Positions 16,836 through 27,022 of a DNA stretch of 57,905 nucleotides are shown here, piece by piece. This DNA is from Phenylobacterium sp. GTDB taxonomy: Bacteria > Pseudomonadota > Alphaproteobacteria > Caulobacterales > Caulobacteraceae. Under the pieces are notes generated by a model, which made no database searches, was not told where the DNA came from, and saw only the letters and a program-made list of their open reading frames with translations. The stretch spans positions 1 through 57,905 of the forward strand of contig NZ_JAUYQL010000061.1 in the NCBI RefSeq assembly GCF_030697305.1, read 5' to 3'. How positions within the stretch are numbered: position 1 is the first letter of the stretch; each line of letters starts with the position of its first letter. The translations under genes and the position numbers were made by a program.

Positions 16836-17320
16836 TGGCGCTGTCCGCCAACGACGCGTTTTCCGCCCAAGGTGGCCGACGCCGCCGACGGGGCCGCGGC
16901 CGGCGCGGCGCGCTGTCCGAGATCAACGTGACCCCGCTGGTCGACGTGATGCTGGTGCTGCTGATCATCTTCATGATCAGCGCGCCGCTGCTCACCGCCG
17001 GCGTCCCGCTGGAGCTGCCCAAGACCGAGGCCGGCGCCATGCAGGACCAGGAGGAGCCGCTCTCCGTCTCGATCCGCGCCGACGGCACGATCTTCGTCCA
17101 GGACAAACAGGTGGCCTTTTCCGAGCTGTCGCCCAGGCTGACCGCCGTGGCAGGCGACGAGACCGCCAAGCCGATCTATGTGCGCGCCGACGGCAAGGCG
17201 GCCTATGCGGTCGTCGCCCAGGTGATGGCCGCGCTGTCGACCTCGGGATTCACCTCCATCAACCTGCTCACCGAGACCGGCGGGCCGTCCTCGGGCGGAC
17301 AGGAGACGCCCAAGCGGTGA
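16835..17320 (+). CDS. tolR: Tol-Pal system inner-membrane protein TolR (ExbD family)
   Basis: The 161-residue protein has a basic glycine/arginine-rich N-terminus (GGRRRRRGRGRR), then ALSEINVTPLVDVMLVLLIIFM, in which the membrane Asp (VDVML) is the proton-carrying residue of ExbD/TolR. A periplasmic domain follows, ending in a GGPSSGGQ tail. The ATG overlaps the tolQ stop (TGATG), and the stop overlaps the tolA GTG. Confidence 0.95.
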   Translation: MALSANDAFSAQGGRRRRRGRGRRGALSEINVTPLVDVMLVLLIIFMISAPLLTAGVPLELPKTEAGAMQDQEEPLSVSIRADGTIFVQDKQVAFSELSPRLTAVAGDETAKPIYVRADGKAAYAVVAQVMAALSTSGFTSINLLTETGGPSSGGQETPKR

Positions 17321-18213
17321 CGCGCGAGCGCTCAGATCTGTCGCCGGCGCTGCTGGGATCGGCCCTGCTGCATGCGGCCTTCGCCGCCGCCCTGCTGATC
17401 ACCTGGCCATGGTCGAAGGAGCTGAAGGCTGGCGTCGTCGTGCCGGTGAAGATCATCACCAACGCCTCGATCACCGACGTGCGCGCCGCGCTCGAGGCGC
17501 CCGAGCCCCAGGCCGCCCAGGTCGAGACGCCGACCCCCGAAGCGCCGCTGGAGCCGACGCCGCCGGCCCCTGTACCGACGCCGACGCCCGCGCCGCCGCC
17601 GACCCCCGCCCCCAAGGTCGCGCCACAACCAGTCCCCAAGCCGACCCCTGCGCCGACGCCGAAGCCGACACCCACGCCGAAGACCGTGACGCCGGCCCCC
17701 AAGGCGGCCCAGCCTGCGCCAAAGACCCCGCCCACGAAGGCGGCGCCGGCGACCAAGACAGCCAAGCCCTCGGACCTGGATCTGGACGCCCTGCTGGCCA
17801 GTGTTTCCAAGAGCGCCAAGTCCGGAGGCCCGCGCGCTTCGAGCGCGCCGAAAGGCCCTGCCCGCCCGGAGACTGCGCCACAGGCCCGTCCGGCGGTCGG
17901 CAGCGGCATCTCGGCCAACGCCCTGGCTGGGTTGTCGGAAGAGCTGCAGCGGCGCTGGAACCCCAATTGCGACGTCGAGGGCGGGCGCGACGTCCAGGTG
18001 CGCGTGACCTTCACCCTGGGCGCCGGCGGCCAGGTGGTCGGCGACGTGCGCGCCGACGGTCAGGAGCGTTCGTCCAACGCGGTGATCCAGGCCGCCGCCG
18101 ACCGAGCGGTGCGCGCCGTCTACGCCGCCTCGCCGTTCCGCAACCTGCCCAGCGAGTTCTACGGTCAGAGAATCGCCGTGAAGTTCAACGCCCGTGAAGC
18201 CTGCGCCCGATGA
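17317..18213 (+). CDS. tolA: TolA-like energy-transducing protein
   Basis: The 298-residue protein has one N-terminal membrane helix (about 10-30), then a long proline/alanine/threonine-rich linker (about 65-150, many PTPxP and PAPK units). The C-terminal TonB/TolA domain is marked by [14 protein letters not shown] and [17 protein letters not shown]. It spans the periplasm to link TolQR with TolB-Pal. The linker replaces the long alanine-helix of enterobacterial TolA and suggests an extended rather than helical arm. Start is GTG 17317 (GTGA overlap with tolR). Confidence 0.93.
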   Translation: MTRERSDLSPALLGSALLHAAFAAALLITWPWSKELKAGVVVPVKIITNASITDVRAALEAPEPQAAQVETPTPEAPLEPTPPAPVPTPTPAPPPTPAPKVAPQPVPKPTPAPTPKPTPTPKTVTPAPKAAQPAPKTPPTKAAPATKTAKPSDLDLDALLASVSKSAKSGGPRASSAPKGPARPETAPQARPAVGSGISANALAGLSEELQRRWNPNCDVEGGRDVQVRVTFTLGAGGQVVGDVRADGQERSSNAVIQAAADRAVRAVYAASPFRNLPSEFYGQRIAVKFNAREACAR

Positions 18214-18232
18214 CCGTAACGAGGAACGCCCG

Positions 18233-19531
18233 ATGCGACTGAAGTTGGTGATGCTGGGAATCGCCGCCGCCCTGGCGATCGGGGCCGCCGCACCGGCGCC
18301 CGCGCGGGCCGAGATCGAGGTCGACGTCAACCGCGGCGACGTCCAGCCGCTTCCGATCGCCATCCCGGCCCTGGGCGGCGGGGCCGTGGGCGGCGACATC
18401 GCCAAGGTGATCGCCGCCAACCTGGAGCGTTCGGGCCTGTTCAAGCCCATCGACCCGGCCGCGTTCATCGAAAAGGACCTGAAGGTCGAGGTGCAGCCCC
18501 GCTTCCCCGACTGGAAGGCGGTCAACGCCCAGGCCCTGGTCAACGGCCAGGTGACGGTCGAAGGCGGGCGGCTTCGCGTCGATTTCCGCCTGTGGGACGT
18601 GTTCTCCGAACAGCAGCTGCTGGGCCTGCAGTTCACCGCCAGTCCCGAGAACTGGCGCCGCGTGGCGCACAAGATTTCCGACGCCGTCTACGAGCGGCTG
18701 ACCGGAGAGAAGGGTTACTTCGACACCCGCGTCGTGTTCGTCGCGGAAAGCGGCGGGCGGGTCGGACGGGTGAAACGGCTGGCGATCATGGACCAGGACG
18801 GCGCCAATCCCAGCTACCTCACCGATGGCTCCTACATCGTCATGACGCCCAGGTTCTCCTCGACCAGCCAGGAGATCACCTACATGGCGCTGCGGCCCGA
18901 GGGCTCGTCCATCTACCTGTTCAACCTGGAGACCGGCCGCCGCGAGACCCTGGGAGACTTCCCCGGCATGGTGTTCGCGCCGCGCTTCTCGCCCGACGGC
19001 GGGCGCGTGGCCTTCTCCGTGGAGCGCGGCGGCAACAGCGACATCTATGTGATGAACCTGCGCAGCCGCACCTCCACGCGGCTGACCGCCGACCCGGCGA
19101 TCGACACCTCGCCGTCGTTCTCGCCAGATGGGACCAAGATCGTCTTCAACTCTGACCGCGGCGGCAATCCGCAGCTTTATGTGATGAACTCGGACGGCTC
19201 CGGCGCGCGTCGCCTGTCCTTTGGCTCGGGCCGCTACACCACCCCGGTGTGGAGCCCGACCGGGGAATACATCGCCTTCACCAAACAGACCGGCGGCAGT
19301 TTCCATATCGGCGTTATGCGGCCCGACGGATCCGACGAGCGCACGCTCACCGACAGCTACCTCGACGAAGGCCCCACCTGGGCGCCGAACGGCCGCGTGC
19401 TGATGTTCTTCCGCGAGGGCCAGGGCCAGGGGCCGCGCCTGTGGTCGGTGGACGTCACCGGTCGCGTGCAGCGCGCGACGCCCTATCCGGGGTCCGGGTC
19501 CGATCCGGCCTGGTCGCCGCTGTTGGACTGA
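18233..19531 (+). CDS. tolB: Tol-Pal system periplasmic beta-propeller protein TolB
   Basis: The 432-residue protein has a signal peptide ([26 protein letters not shown]) and the TolB N-terminal domain ([19 protein letters not shown]). Six propeller blades follow with repeated PxFSPDGxxVAF-type motifs ([36 protein letters not shown]). It binds Pal and TolA in the periplasm. ATG 18233 has GAGG 8 nt upstream and gives a proper signal peptide; a GTG at 18194 overlaps tolA and is unlikely. Confidence 0.96.
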   Translation: MRLKLVMLGIAAALAIGAAAPAPARAEIEVDVNRGDVQPLPIAIPALGGGAVGGDIAKVIAANLERSGLFKPIDPAAFIEKDLKVEVQPRFPDWKAVNAQALVNGQVTVEGGRLRVDFRLWDVFSEQQLLGLQFTASPENWRRVAHKISDAVYERLTGEKGYFDTRVVFVAESGGRVGRVKRLAIMDQDGANPSYLTDGSYIVMTPRFSSTSQEITYMALRPEGSSIYLFNLETGRRETLGDFPGMVFAPRFSPDGGRVAFSVERGGNSDIYVMNLRSRTSTRLTADPAIDTSPSFSPDGTKIVFNSDRGGNPQLYVMNSDGSGARRLSFGSGRYTTPVWSPTGEYIAFTKQTGGSFHIGVMRPDGSDERTLTDSYLDEGPTWAPNGRVLMFFREGQGQGPRLWSVDVTGRVQRATPYPGSGSDPAWSPLLD

Positions 19532-19664
19532 CAAGTCGAGTCAAATGAAACGATCGCGTGATCTCGACCGTTCGAATGTTGCACCGCCAGTTCGCGCGGT
19601 GGAGTCTGGACCTGGCGCGCATTGCGCCTTTGGTCAAACCCCCAACCTCAAGGAGAGGCCTCGC

Positions 19665-20216
19665 GTGATCATCACGAGCTTCAACACCAAAGGCGCAGTT
19701 AGACTGGCGCTAATCGTCGGCGTCGCCGCATCGATGGCCGCCTGTTCGGCGCGGCCGAAGCCCGCGCCGGTCACTCCCACGCCGTCCGGCCCCACCGACT
19801 CGCAATCGAAGCTCCCGCCGCCCGGACCGGTCAGCCAGGCGCCGGTCCCAGGATCGGTCCAGGATTTCGTGATCAACGCCGGCGACCGGATCTATTTCGA
19901 TTTCGACAGCTACACGATCCGCAGCGACGCCGGCCCCGTGCTCGACGCCCAGTCGGCGTGGCTGCAACGCTATCCGGCGGTGGCCGTGCGTATCGAAGGC
20001 AACGCCGACGAACGCGGCACCCGCGAATACAACCTGGCGCTCGGCGCACGCCGCGCCAATTCCGTGCGCGACTACCTGGTCAACCGCGGGATCCAGGCCT
20101 CGCGGATCGCCACGGTGTCCTACGGCAAGGAACAGCCGATCGATCCGGGGACGTCGGAAGATTCCTACCAGCGTAACCGTAATGCCCACACCACGCTGAC
20201 CTCCGGCGCACGCTAA
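19665..20216 (+). CDS. pal: Peptidoglycan-associated outer-membrane lipoprotein Pal
   Basis: The 183-residue precursor has a lipoprotein signal ending SMAAC, a proline-rich linker and an OmpA-like peptidoglycan-binding domain with YFDFDSYTI and GNADERGTREYNLALGARRA. It anchors the outer membrane to the wall and to the Tol complex at division. The start is GTG 19665, with AGGAGAGG 5 nt upstream; the frame also opens at ATG 19545, but that would put 40 residues before the signal. A 133-nt gap after tolB may hold a separate promoter and contains GAGTC, a GANTC methylation site. Confidence 0.94.
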   Translation: MIITSFNTKGAVRLALIVGVAASMAACSARPKPAPVTPTPSGPTDSQSKLPPPGPVSQAPVPGSVQDFVINAGDRIYFDFDSYTIRSDAGPVLDAQSAWLQRYPAVAVRIEGNADERGTREYNLALGARRANSVRDYLVNRGIQASRIATVSYGKEQPIDPGTSEDSYQRNRNAHTTLTSGAR

Positions 20217-20232
20217 GCCTCCGTCGCGACCA

Positions 20233-20259
20233 TCCCGGACGGAGCGGCCCCGTCCGGGA
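20233..20259. terminator. Strong hairpin between pal and cpoB (possible attenuator)
   Basis: TCCCGGACGG and CCGTCCGGGA form a perfect 10-bp stem around AGCGGCC. No U-tract follows, so it may act as an mRNA-stability structure or partial terminator that gives more pal than cpoB message, rather than a full stop. Confidence 0.4.
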
Positions 20260-20310
20260 ACAGGCGTGACCGCCGCAATTTGAACGCCGCGCCTTGCAGA
20301 TGATCCGCCC

Positions 20311-21144
20311 ATGCCGCTTCGCCGACTGCTGATTCCCGCCGCCTTCGCCCTGATGACGCTGAGTCCATCGCTGGGCTTTGCCCAGACGCCGATGGACGAT
20401 CCCCTCGACGCTCGCGACGCCCGCCGTGTCGAGCGGATGGAAAAGGTGGTGCGCGAGCTGCGCGCCATCGTCTTCCAGGCTCGTGACACCGGCCGGCCCG
20501 TGGTCGTGCAGCCTGCCGAGACCGATTACCAGATGCAGGAGCTGACCCGCCGGGTCGGCGACCTGGAACAGACGCTCACCCGCATCAACGGCGCGCTCGA
20601 CGCGACCTCCCACGAACTTCAGCAGTCGCGCGCCGCGACCCAGGCGCTGGAAGCTCAGAACCGCGCCTTGGCCGACCGGCTGAGCGCCGCGGAACAGCGC
20701 GCCGTCGCCCCGCCCGAGGCCGCCCCTGCGCCCGTGGCGAGCGGCCCGGCTGCGCCCACCGCGGCCGAGGCGTTCACCCGTGCCCGCCAGCAGATGCTAG
20801 GCGGCGACTACGACGGCGCCGAAGCCGCGTGGCGCGACTATGTGGCCAACTACGCCGACAGCCCGAAGACGCCGGAGGCCCGCTACTGGCTCGGCAAGAC
20901 CCTTGCCGTGCGCGCCGCGCATGGTGATGCGGCCGCGGCGTTCATCGGCGCGATCCGCGGCTGGCCGCAAACCTCATGGGCGCCCGACGCCGTGGTCGAA
21001 CTCTCTCGCGCGCTGATCGGCCTGAAGAAACCCACCGACGCCTGTCAGACCCTGGCCGAGTTGACCCGCCGCTATCCCAAGGCGCCGCCCGCCGTGCTGG
21101 CGCGCGCCCAGGCCGCTCGCGCCCAGGCCAAGTGCGCGGCCTGA
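20311..21144 (+). CDS. cpoB: Cell division coordinator CpoB (YbgF)
   Basis: The 277-residue periplasmic protein has a signal peptide (MPLRRLLIPAAFALMTLSPSLGFA). A coiled-coil trimerisation region follows at about 68-130 (LTRRVGDLEQTLTRINGAL) with an Ala/Pro linker. C-terminal TPR repeats start near AAEAFTRARQQMLGGDYDGAEAAW. CpoB links Tol assembly with peptidoglycan synthesis at the septum. The stop lies within the first codons of tilS. Confidence 0.93.
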   Translation: MPLRRLLIPAAFALMTLSPSLGFAQTPMDDPLDARDARRVERMEKVVRELRAIVFQARDTGRPVVVQPAETDYQMQELTRRVGDLEQTLTRINGALDATSHELQQSRAATQALEAQNRALADRLSAAEQRAVAPPEAAPAPVASGPAAPTAAEAFTRARQQMLGGDYDGAEAAWRDYVANYADSPKTPEARYWLGKTLAVRAAHGDAAAAFIGAIRGWPQTSWAPDAVVELSRALIGLKKPTDACQTLAELTRRYPKAPPAVLARAQAARAQAKCAA

Positions 21145-22418
21145 CAACCCGGCGTCAGTCGCCGTCTGCCGTCTTCGATGGCCGCGTCGACGAGGCGCTG
21201 GACAGACGGCTATCAACGACATCGCCGTCGCCGGTTGCTGTCGCCTTTTCCGGCGGTGGCGATTCCCTGGCCTTGTTGCTGACCACGCTCGACTGGGCAG
21301 AGCGTCATGGACGACGCGTCCTCGCGCTCAGCCTCGATCATGGATTGCAGCCGCAGAGCGCCGCTTGGACGCAGGCCTGCAGCGAGCGCGCGCTCAAGGC
21401 GGGCGCTGCGTTCCGCGCGCTGACCTGGGACGGCCCAAAGCCGCCGTCGGGTTTGCCGGCCGCGGCGCGTGGCGCGCGTCACGCCCTGCTTGCCGAGGCG
21501 GCGCGGGAGGCCGGCGCAAGCGTCCTGTTGATGGGGCATACCGCCGACGACATCGCTGAAGCGCGGCTGATGCGCGAGCGCGGCGCGCGGCTTGGCGAGC
21601 CTCAGGAATGGAGCGCCTCGCCCGCCTGGCCGCAGGGCCGCGGCGTCTTCGTGCTGCGCCCGATGCTGTCAGTGCGTAGGGCGGAGATCCGCGACTGGCT
21701 GGCGGCCCACGGCGAGGCCTGGATCGACGACCCCGCCAACGACGACCTCCACTACGCGCGCAGCCGGGCGCGCAGGGCGCTGGCCGCTGGTGCGACTGCG
21801 CCGGCCGCGGGGGCGTTCAGCCTGCATGACGCCGCCGCCCTCGCCGAGCTATGCACATCCTCGCCTTTGGGTGAATTGAGTATCCCGCGCCTTGCTTTGC
21901 GGTCCGCGCCCTTCGAGGCCGCCCACGCCTTCGTGGCCGCCGCCTGCCTCTGCGCCGCCGGCGGCGCGGCGCCGGCGCGGCGCGAGCGATCGGAGCGCCT
22001 GACCCACGCCCTACTCGGCGAAGCTCCGGTGCGCGCCACCCTGGCCGGCGCACGATGCGTGGCCGGCGCCGAGGTCGCGCGTTTTTCCCGCGAACCCGGC
22101 GAAACGGCGCGCGGGGGATTGGCGCCGATAGGCCTGACGGCGGGCGCCGGGGTTGTCTGGGACGGCCGATACGAAATCCCCGTGTCGAGCCCTGGCATGA
22201 CCGTACGCTCACTGGTCGGCCTCGCGGCGTCACTGCCGAACGCAGAGCGCCGCGCCCTGGCCCGCGTGCCTGCTAGCCTGCGCGGCGCCTTGCCCGCGCT
22301 GCATGGTCCGCAGGGCGTCAGTTGTCCGCTGCTCGCGGCGGAGCCCGCGGTGGAGGTCCAGACCCTCGCGCTCACCCGCCTGCAGGCGGCGCTGGGCGCA
22401 GTCCAAGGGGAGGTCTAA
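21132..22418 (+). CDS. tilS: tRNA(Ile)-lysidine synthase TilS
   Basis: The 428-residue protein has the PP-loop ATPase motif VAFSGGGDSLALLL near residue 35, followed by LDHGLQPQS and LLMGHTADDIAE. It adds lysine to C34 of the minor tRNA-Ile to allow AUA reading and is essential. I chose GTG 21132, which overlaps the end of cpoB by 13 nt; the frame from 20976 runs through cpoB and is artificial. The downstream gene is a HAD hydrolase, whereas in many alphaproteobacteria ftsH follows. Confidence 0.93.
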   Translation: MRGLTTRRQSPSAVFDGRVDEALDRRLSTTSPSPVAVAFSGGGDSLALLLTTLDWAERHGRRVLALSLDHGLQPQSAAWTQACSERALKAGAAFRALTWDGPKPPSGLPAAARGARHALLAEAAREAGASVLLMGHTADDIAEARLMRERGARLGEPQEWSASPAWPQGRGVFVLRPMLSVRRAEIRDWLAAHGEAWIDDPANDDLHYARSRARRALAAGATAPAAGAFSLHDAAALAELCTSSPLGELSIPRLALRSAPFEAAHAFVAAACLCAAGGAAPARRERSERLTHALLGEAPVRATLAGARCVAGAEVARFSREPGETARGGLAPIGLTAGAGVVWDGRYEIPVSSPGMTVRSLVGLAASLPNAERRALARVPASLRGALPALHGPQGVSCPLLAAEPAVEVQTLALTRLQAALGAVQGEV

Positions 22419-22457
22419 CCCTCTCCGTTCCATTGGATGGACATGCGGGAGGCGACG

Positions 22458-23081
22458 ATGGCGATCCGGGCGGTGTTCTTCGATGTGGGCGAGACGCTGA
22501 TCGACGAGACACGGCATTGGGGCGAGCTGGCGGACTGGCTGAGCGTTCCCAGGCTCACCTTCTTCGGCGTGCTAGGCGCGGTGATCGCCCGCGGTCAGCA
22601 CCACCGCACCGTGTTCGAGCACTTCGCCCCTGAGTTTGCGGCGGCGCGAGGCGGCCCGCGACCCCCATATTCCATCCGGCCGGGCGACTTCTATCCCGAT
22701 GCCCTCCCGACGCTGGCGGCCTTGCGCGTGCGCGGCCTGGCGGTGGGCGTCGCAGGCAACCAGCCGGCGGAAGCCGAGGCGGCGCTGATCGCCTGCGGCG
22801 TCCCCGCCGACCATGTGGCCACCTCAGCCGCCTGGGGCGTCGAAAAGCCGTCGCTCGCGTTCTTCGCCAAGGTCGCCGAACTCGCCAGCCTGGCGCCCAA
22901 CGAGATCGCCTATGTCGGGGACCGGTTGGACAACGACGTGCTCCCTGCGCTGGGCGCCGGCATGCGGGCCTATTTGATCCGCCGCGGGCCGTGGGGCGTG
23001 CTGCACGCCGAACAGCCCGAGGCGGCGCGGGCTCATGGCGTGCTGACCAGCCTGAGCGAACTCCCGGCCCTGCTGGACTGA
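22458..23081 (+). CDS. HAD superfamily hydrolase
   Basis: The 207-residue protein starts AIRAVFFDVGETL, with nucleophile Asp9. It continues with VAGNQP (motif II region), a motif III Lys in WGVEKPSLAFF and the acidic motif IV YVGDRLDNDVLPA. This is the layout of phosphoglycolate-phosphatase-like or haloacid-type HAD enzymes; the substrate cannot be told. GGGAGG lies 5 nt before ATG 22458, better than ATG 22437. Confidence 0.88.
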   Translation: MAIRAVFFDVGETLIDETRHWGELADWLSVPRLTFFGVLGAVIARGQHHRTVFEHFAPEFAAARGGPRPPYSIRPGDFYPDALPTLAALRVRGLAVGVAGNQPAEAEAALIACGVPADHVATSAAWGVEKPSLAFFAKVAELASLAPNEIAYVGDRLDNDVLPALGAGMRAYLIRRGPWGVLHAEQPEAARAHGVLTSLSELPALLD

Positions 23082-23084
23082 GCC

Positions 23085-23957
23085 TCAGCCGATCGCCAGC
23101 ACGTGGCGAACGCCGGCGATGATGCGGTCGGCGAAGCGGCGGCCCAGCAGGTTGGCGTGGTTGGCTCCGGCGACGTGCTCGACGTGGCCGCGCAGCGAGG
23201 CGTGCGCCGGTTCCGACTGCACCTGCTTCAATCCGTTCATCCGCGCCGCGACGCCGGCGGTGATCACCGCCACCGGCCATTCCGCGCGATAGGCGCCGGC
23301 GGCGCGCGCCTGTTCGGAAGCCTCGCCCCAGTGGGCGACCTCGTCGGCGGCGGCGCGGTGATGATGCGGCATGCCGAAGATCCGGCGTTTCTCCGCCGCC
23401 GCCGCGCCGGCTAGCTCCATGTTATCGCCGTAGAGGGCGGCCACGGGGCGGGCGAGGCCCAGGCCCGCGCCACGGCTCCACCACAGGCTGGCGCGCGCAT
23501 AGCGCTCCACCGCGTGGCGGATCATCGGCGCCTCGATAGTCTCGGCGGTAGCCGCGTCGACCAGCACCAGTCCCGCGACCTTGTCGGGGTTGCGCACGGC
23601 GAACAGCCGGACCCACAACCCCGCCATGGAATGGCCAACCAGCACGAACGGTCCGGGCTCGCCGGCCTGCTCCAACAGGCGCTCGAGATCCTCGACGATG
23701 GCGCGGCCGTGGCGCGGGATGGGGCCAGGGTCCGAATATCCCAGACCGGCGCGATCGTAGGCGAGGCTGCGCAAGCCATCCGCGGCCAGCATCTCCTGGA
23801 CCACGGCCCAGTCGGAGGCTGAGCCGAAGGAGCCCGCCTCGCAGAGGATCGTGGGATGTGTGGACGCCGCGCCCTCGCGCACGAGCCGCATGCGCCGCCC
23901 GCCCAGGTCGATCATCTCACCGCGGGGCGGGTGAAAGCCGCGAGCTGCCTGCGCCAT
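23085..23957 (-). CDS. Alpha/beta hydrolase
   Basis: The 290-residue protein has the alpha/beta-hydrolase pattern: oxyanion-hole region CEAGSFGSASDW, YDRAGLGYSD, nucleophile elbow GHSMAG and a late His in GANHANLL. It could be an esterase, lipase or haloperoxidase-like enzyme. It has no signal peptide, so it is cytoplasmic. It is convergent with the HAD gene (3 nt gap) and lies 51 nt upstream from the M23 peptidase stop on the other side. Confidence 0.87.
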   Translation of the reverse strand: MAQAARGFHPPRGEMIDLGGRRMRLVREGAASTHPTILCEAGSFGSASDWAVVQEMLAADGLRSLAYDRAGLGYSDPGPIPRHGRAIVEDLERLLEQAGEPGPFVLVGHSMAGLWVRLFAVRNPDKVAGLVLVDAATAETIEAPMIRHAVERYARASLWWSRGAGLGLARPVAALYGDNMELAGAAAAEKRRIFGMPHHHRAAADEVAHWGEASEQARAAGAYRAEWPVAVITAGVAARMNGLKQVQSEPAHASLRGHVEHVAGANHANLLGRRFADRIIAGVRHVLAIG

Positions 23958-24008
23958 GGGCTTTATCTAGGAAGCGGGGTCCCCGGCGTCGAGACGCGGC
24001 GCCCGATT

Positions 24009-24980
24009 CTACGGCGTGATTTTCAGCGGCGCGTTCAGCGCTATCGGGACGATCGCCGATGCGGGCTCGGCGGCCTGCTGGGCCTCGGCGGCGATCTCGG
24101 CATGCTGAGCCGCCGCGACCTTGGCGACCAGCGCCTTGCGTTCCTGCAGGGGGGTGAATTGGGCGCTGACGACATCGATGCGGCCACGGGCGCGCTCACC
24201 GGCGGTGAACTCAACGACGCCGGCCGCCTTGGCTTTCTTGGCTTCCGCGGCCTCCAGCTTGGCCTGCTCACGGTCTTCCATCAGCTCGCGCTTGGCTTGC
24301 GGAATGTGGGAGACGTAGGCGATGCGGACGCCGCGAGGAATCCGCGCGGCGTGGGCCAACGGCAGGTCGTCGGCGGTGGCGAAGCTGCGGTCCAGGAACA
24401 GGGTCGGGTTGAGCGGTCGGTCGCGGGCGTCGCGCAGCTCGAAATGCAGGTGCGGGCCGGTGGACGAACCGCTGTTGCCGATCGCGCCGATGCGCACGCC
24501 GGACTTGACCGCCGTGCCCGGGATGGCGGCGGCGTCGATGGCGCCTAGATGGGCGTAGAGGGTGGTCAGGCCCTCAGCGTGACGGACCTCCACGAAGCGG
24601 CCGTAGCCGCCGTCGGAGCCGGCGCGGGTCACCACGCCATCGGCCGCGGCCATCACGGCTTCGCCAGGCTCGGCGGCGATGTCGACGCCCTCGTGCAGCC
24701 GGCCGCCTTCTTCCCAAGGCAGCTTGCGCAGGCCGAACGGCGAGTTGATCGCGCGGCCAGGAACAGGTTCGGAGAAGGCGATCAGGCTCACCGGCTCTGG
24801 CGCGACGATGACGGGGGCCGCGGCGACGTGCGCCGGCGCCGGCCGCACCATAGGCGTAGCGGTGTCGGGAAGGCCCGCGTGGGCGGCGCTGAGCGCGACC
24901 AGGGCCGCCGCCGCGCCGACGAGGGCGTCCAGGCGCCAGGAATGGCCGCGCGCGGGTAGAGCCGTTGCCGTTTCAGTCAA
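24009..24980 (-). CDS. M23 family metallopeptidase (LytM-type endopeptidase)
   Basis: The 323-residue protein has an N-terminal membrane anchor or signal (about residues 17-40). The LytM domain follows: INSPFGLRK, zinc ligands His and Asp in HEGVDIA, YAHL and HLHFELRD. A C-terminal region rich in Ala/Glu/Lys (about 215-310) is probably helical. It would cut peptide crosslinks in the wall or regulate an amidase. Start is TTG 24980, with GGAG upstream. A CtrA box lies 78 nt before the start, which suggests cell-cycle control. Confidence 0.87.
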   Translation of the reverse strand: MTETATALPARGHSWRLDALVGAAAALVALSAAHAGLPDTATPMVRPAPAHVAAAPVIVAPEPVSLIAFSEPVPGRAINSPFGLRKLPWEEGGRLHEGVDIAAEPGEAVMAAADGVVTRAGSDGGYGRFVEVRHAEGLTTLYAHLGAIDAAAIPGTAVKSGVRIGAIGNSGSSTGPHLHFELRDARDRPLNPTLFLDRSFATADDLPLAHAARIPRGVRIAYVSHIPQAKRELMEDREQAKLEAAEAKKAKAAGVVEFTAGERARGRIDVVSAQFTPLQERKALVAKVAAAQHAEIAAEAQQAAEPASAIVPIALNAPLKITP

Positions 24981-25058
24981 ACAGAGCTTCTCCGAGTACA
25001 GTCACGCTTCGCGATGGCCTGGTGAGGTCAATACGACGAACGCGACCGTGGTGGGAAA

Positions 25059-25073
25059 TTAACGCCGGGTTAA
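25059..25073. promoter_or_regulatory. CtrA binding site (TTAA-N7-TTAA)
   Basis: TTAA-CGCCGGG-TTAA matches the CtrA consensus TTAA-N7-TTAA exactly. It lies in the 266-nt gap between pntB (3' end) and the M23 peptidase (5' end), both on the minus strand, so the peptidase is the likely target. The rest of the gap (24981-25246) shows no gene. Confidence 0.65.
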
Positions 25074-25246
25074 GTGATAGACATTCTGGGCGAAAGCGAG
25101 GCAAGCGGATTCTGCATCCGGCCGCTCAAGCCACAGGTAGGGGCCGGCCCGCCCATGCGACACCCCGGCGCGACCAGCGGTCGCAGGTCATCTGTGTCGT
25201 TATACTGAGAATAAGCGCCGCCTTGTTGGCGACGGGAGCGCTGAAC

Positions 25247-26665
<1,419 letters not shown>

Positions 26666-26673
26666 GGCGGGGC

Positions 26674-26988
26674 TCAGCCCTTCTTCTTGTACATGGCCAG
26701 CATCCGCTGGGTGACCAGGAAGCCGCCGAAGATGTTCACGGCGGCCAGGCCCGCGGCGACCGCGCCGGCGCCTTTGGAGATCAGCACATTGCGGGTCAGC
26801 TCTCCGTCTACGCCGTGCGCGGCGGCGGCCAGCAGGGCGCCGACGATGATCACCGAAGAGATCGCGTTGGTCACCGCCATCAGCGGCGTATGCAGAGCAG
26901 GCGTGACGCTCCACACCACATAGTAGCCGACGAAGATCGCCAGCACGAAGATCGCCAGGCGGTAGACGGTGGGATCGACGACTTCCAT
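26674..26988 (-). CDS. NAD(P) transhydrogenase alpha subunit, part 2 (PntA2/PntAB)
   Basis: The 104-residue protein is the membrane part of the alpha subunit, with three helices and the conserved VWSVTPALHTPLMAVTNAIS stretch and the NIFGGFLVTQRMLAMYKKK end. In enterobacteria this is fused to PntA; here the subunit is split, as in Rhodospirillum. ATG 26988 has GGGAG upstream. Confidence 0.94.
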   Translation of the reverse strand: MEVVDPTVYRLAIFVLAIFVGYYVVWSVTPALHTPLMAVTNAISSVIIVGALLAAAAHGVDGELTRNVLISKGAGAVAAGLAAVNIFGGFLVTQRMLAMYKKKG

Positions 26989-27022
26989 CAGATCAGCTCC
27001 CTCGTGGGGTGGCGCGCGGGGG

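Noticed and set aside
17500..17780. Proline-rich repeats in tolA considered as a CRISPR or tandem-repeat locus
   Set aside because: They are in frame and code for the PTP/PAPK linker expected of TolA-like proteins; units are not identical and no spacers exist.
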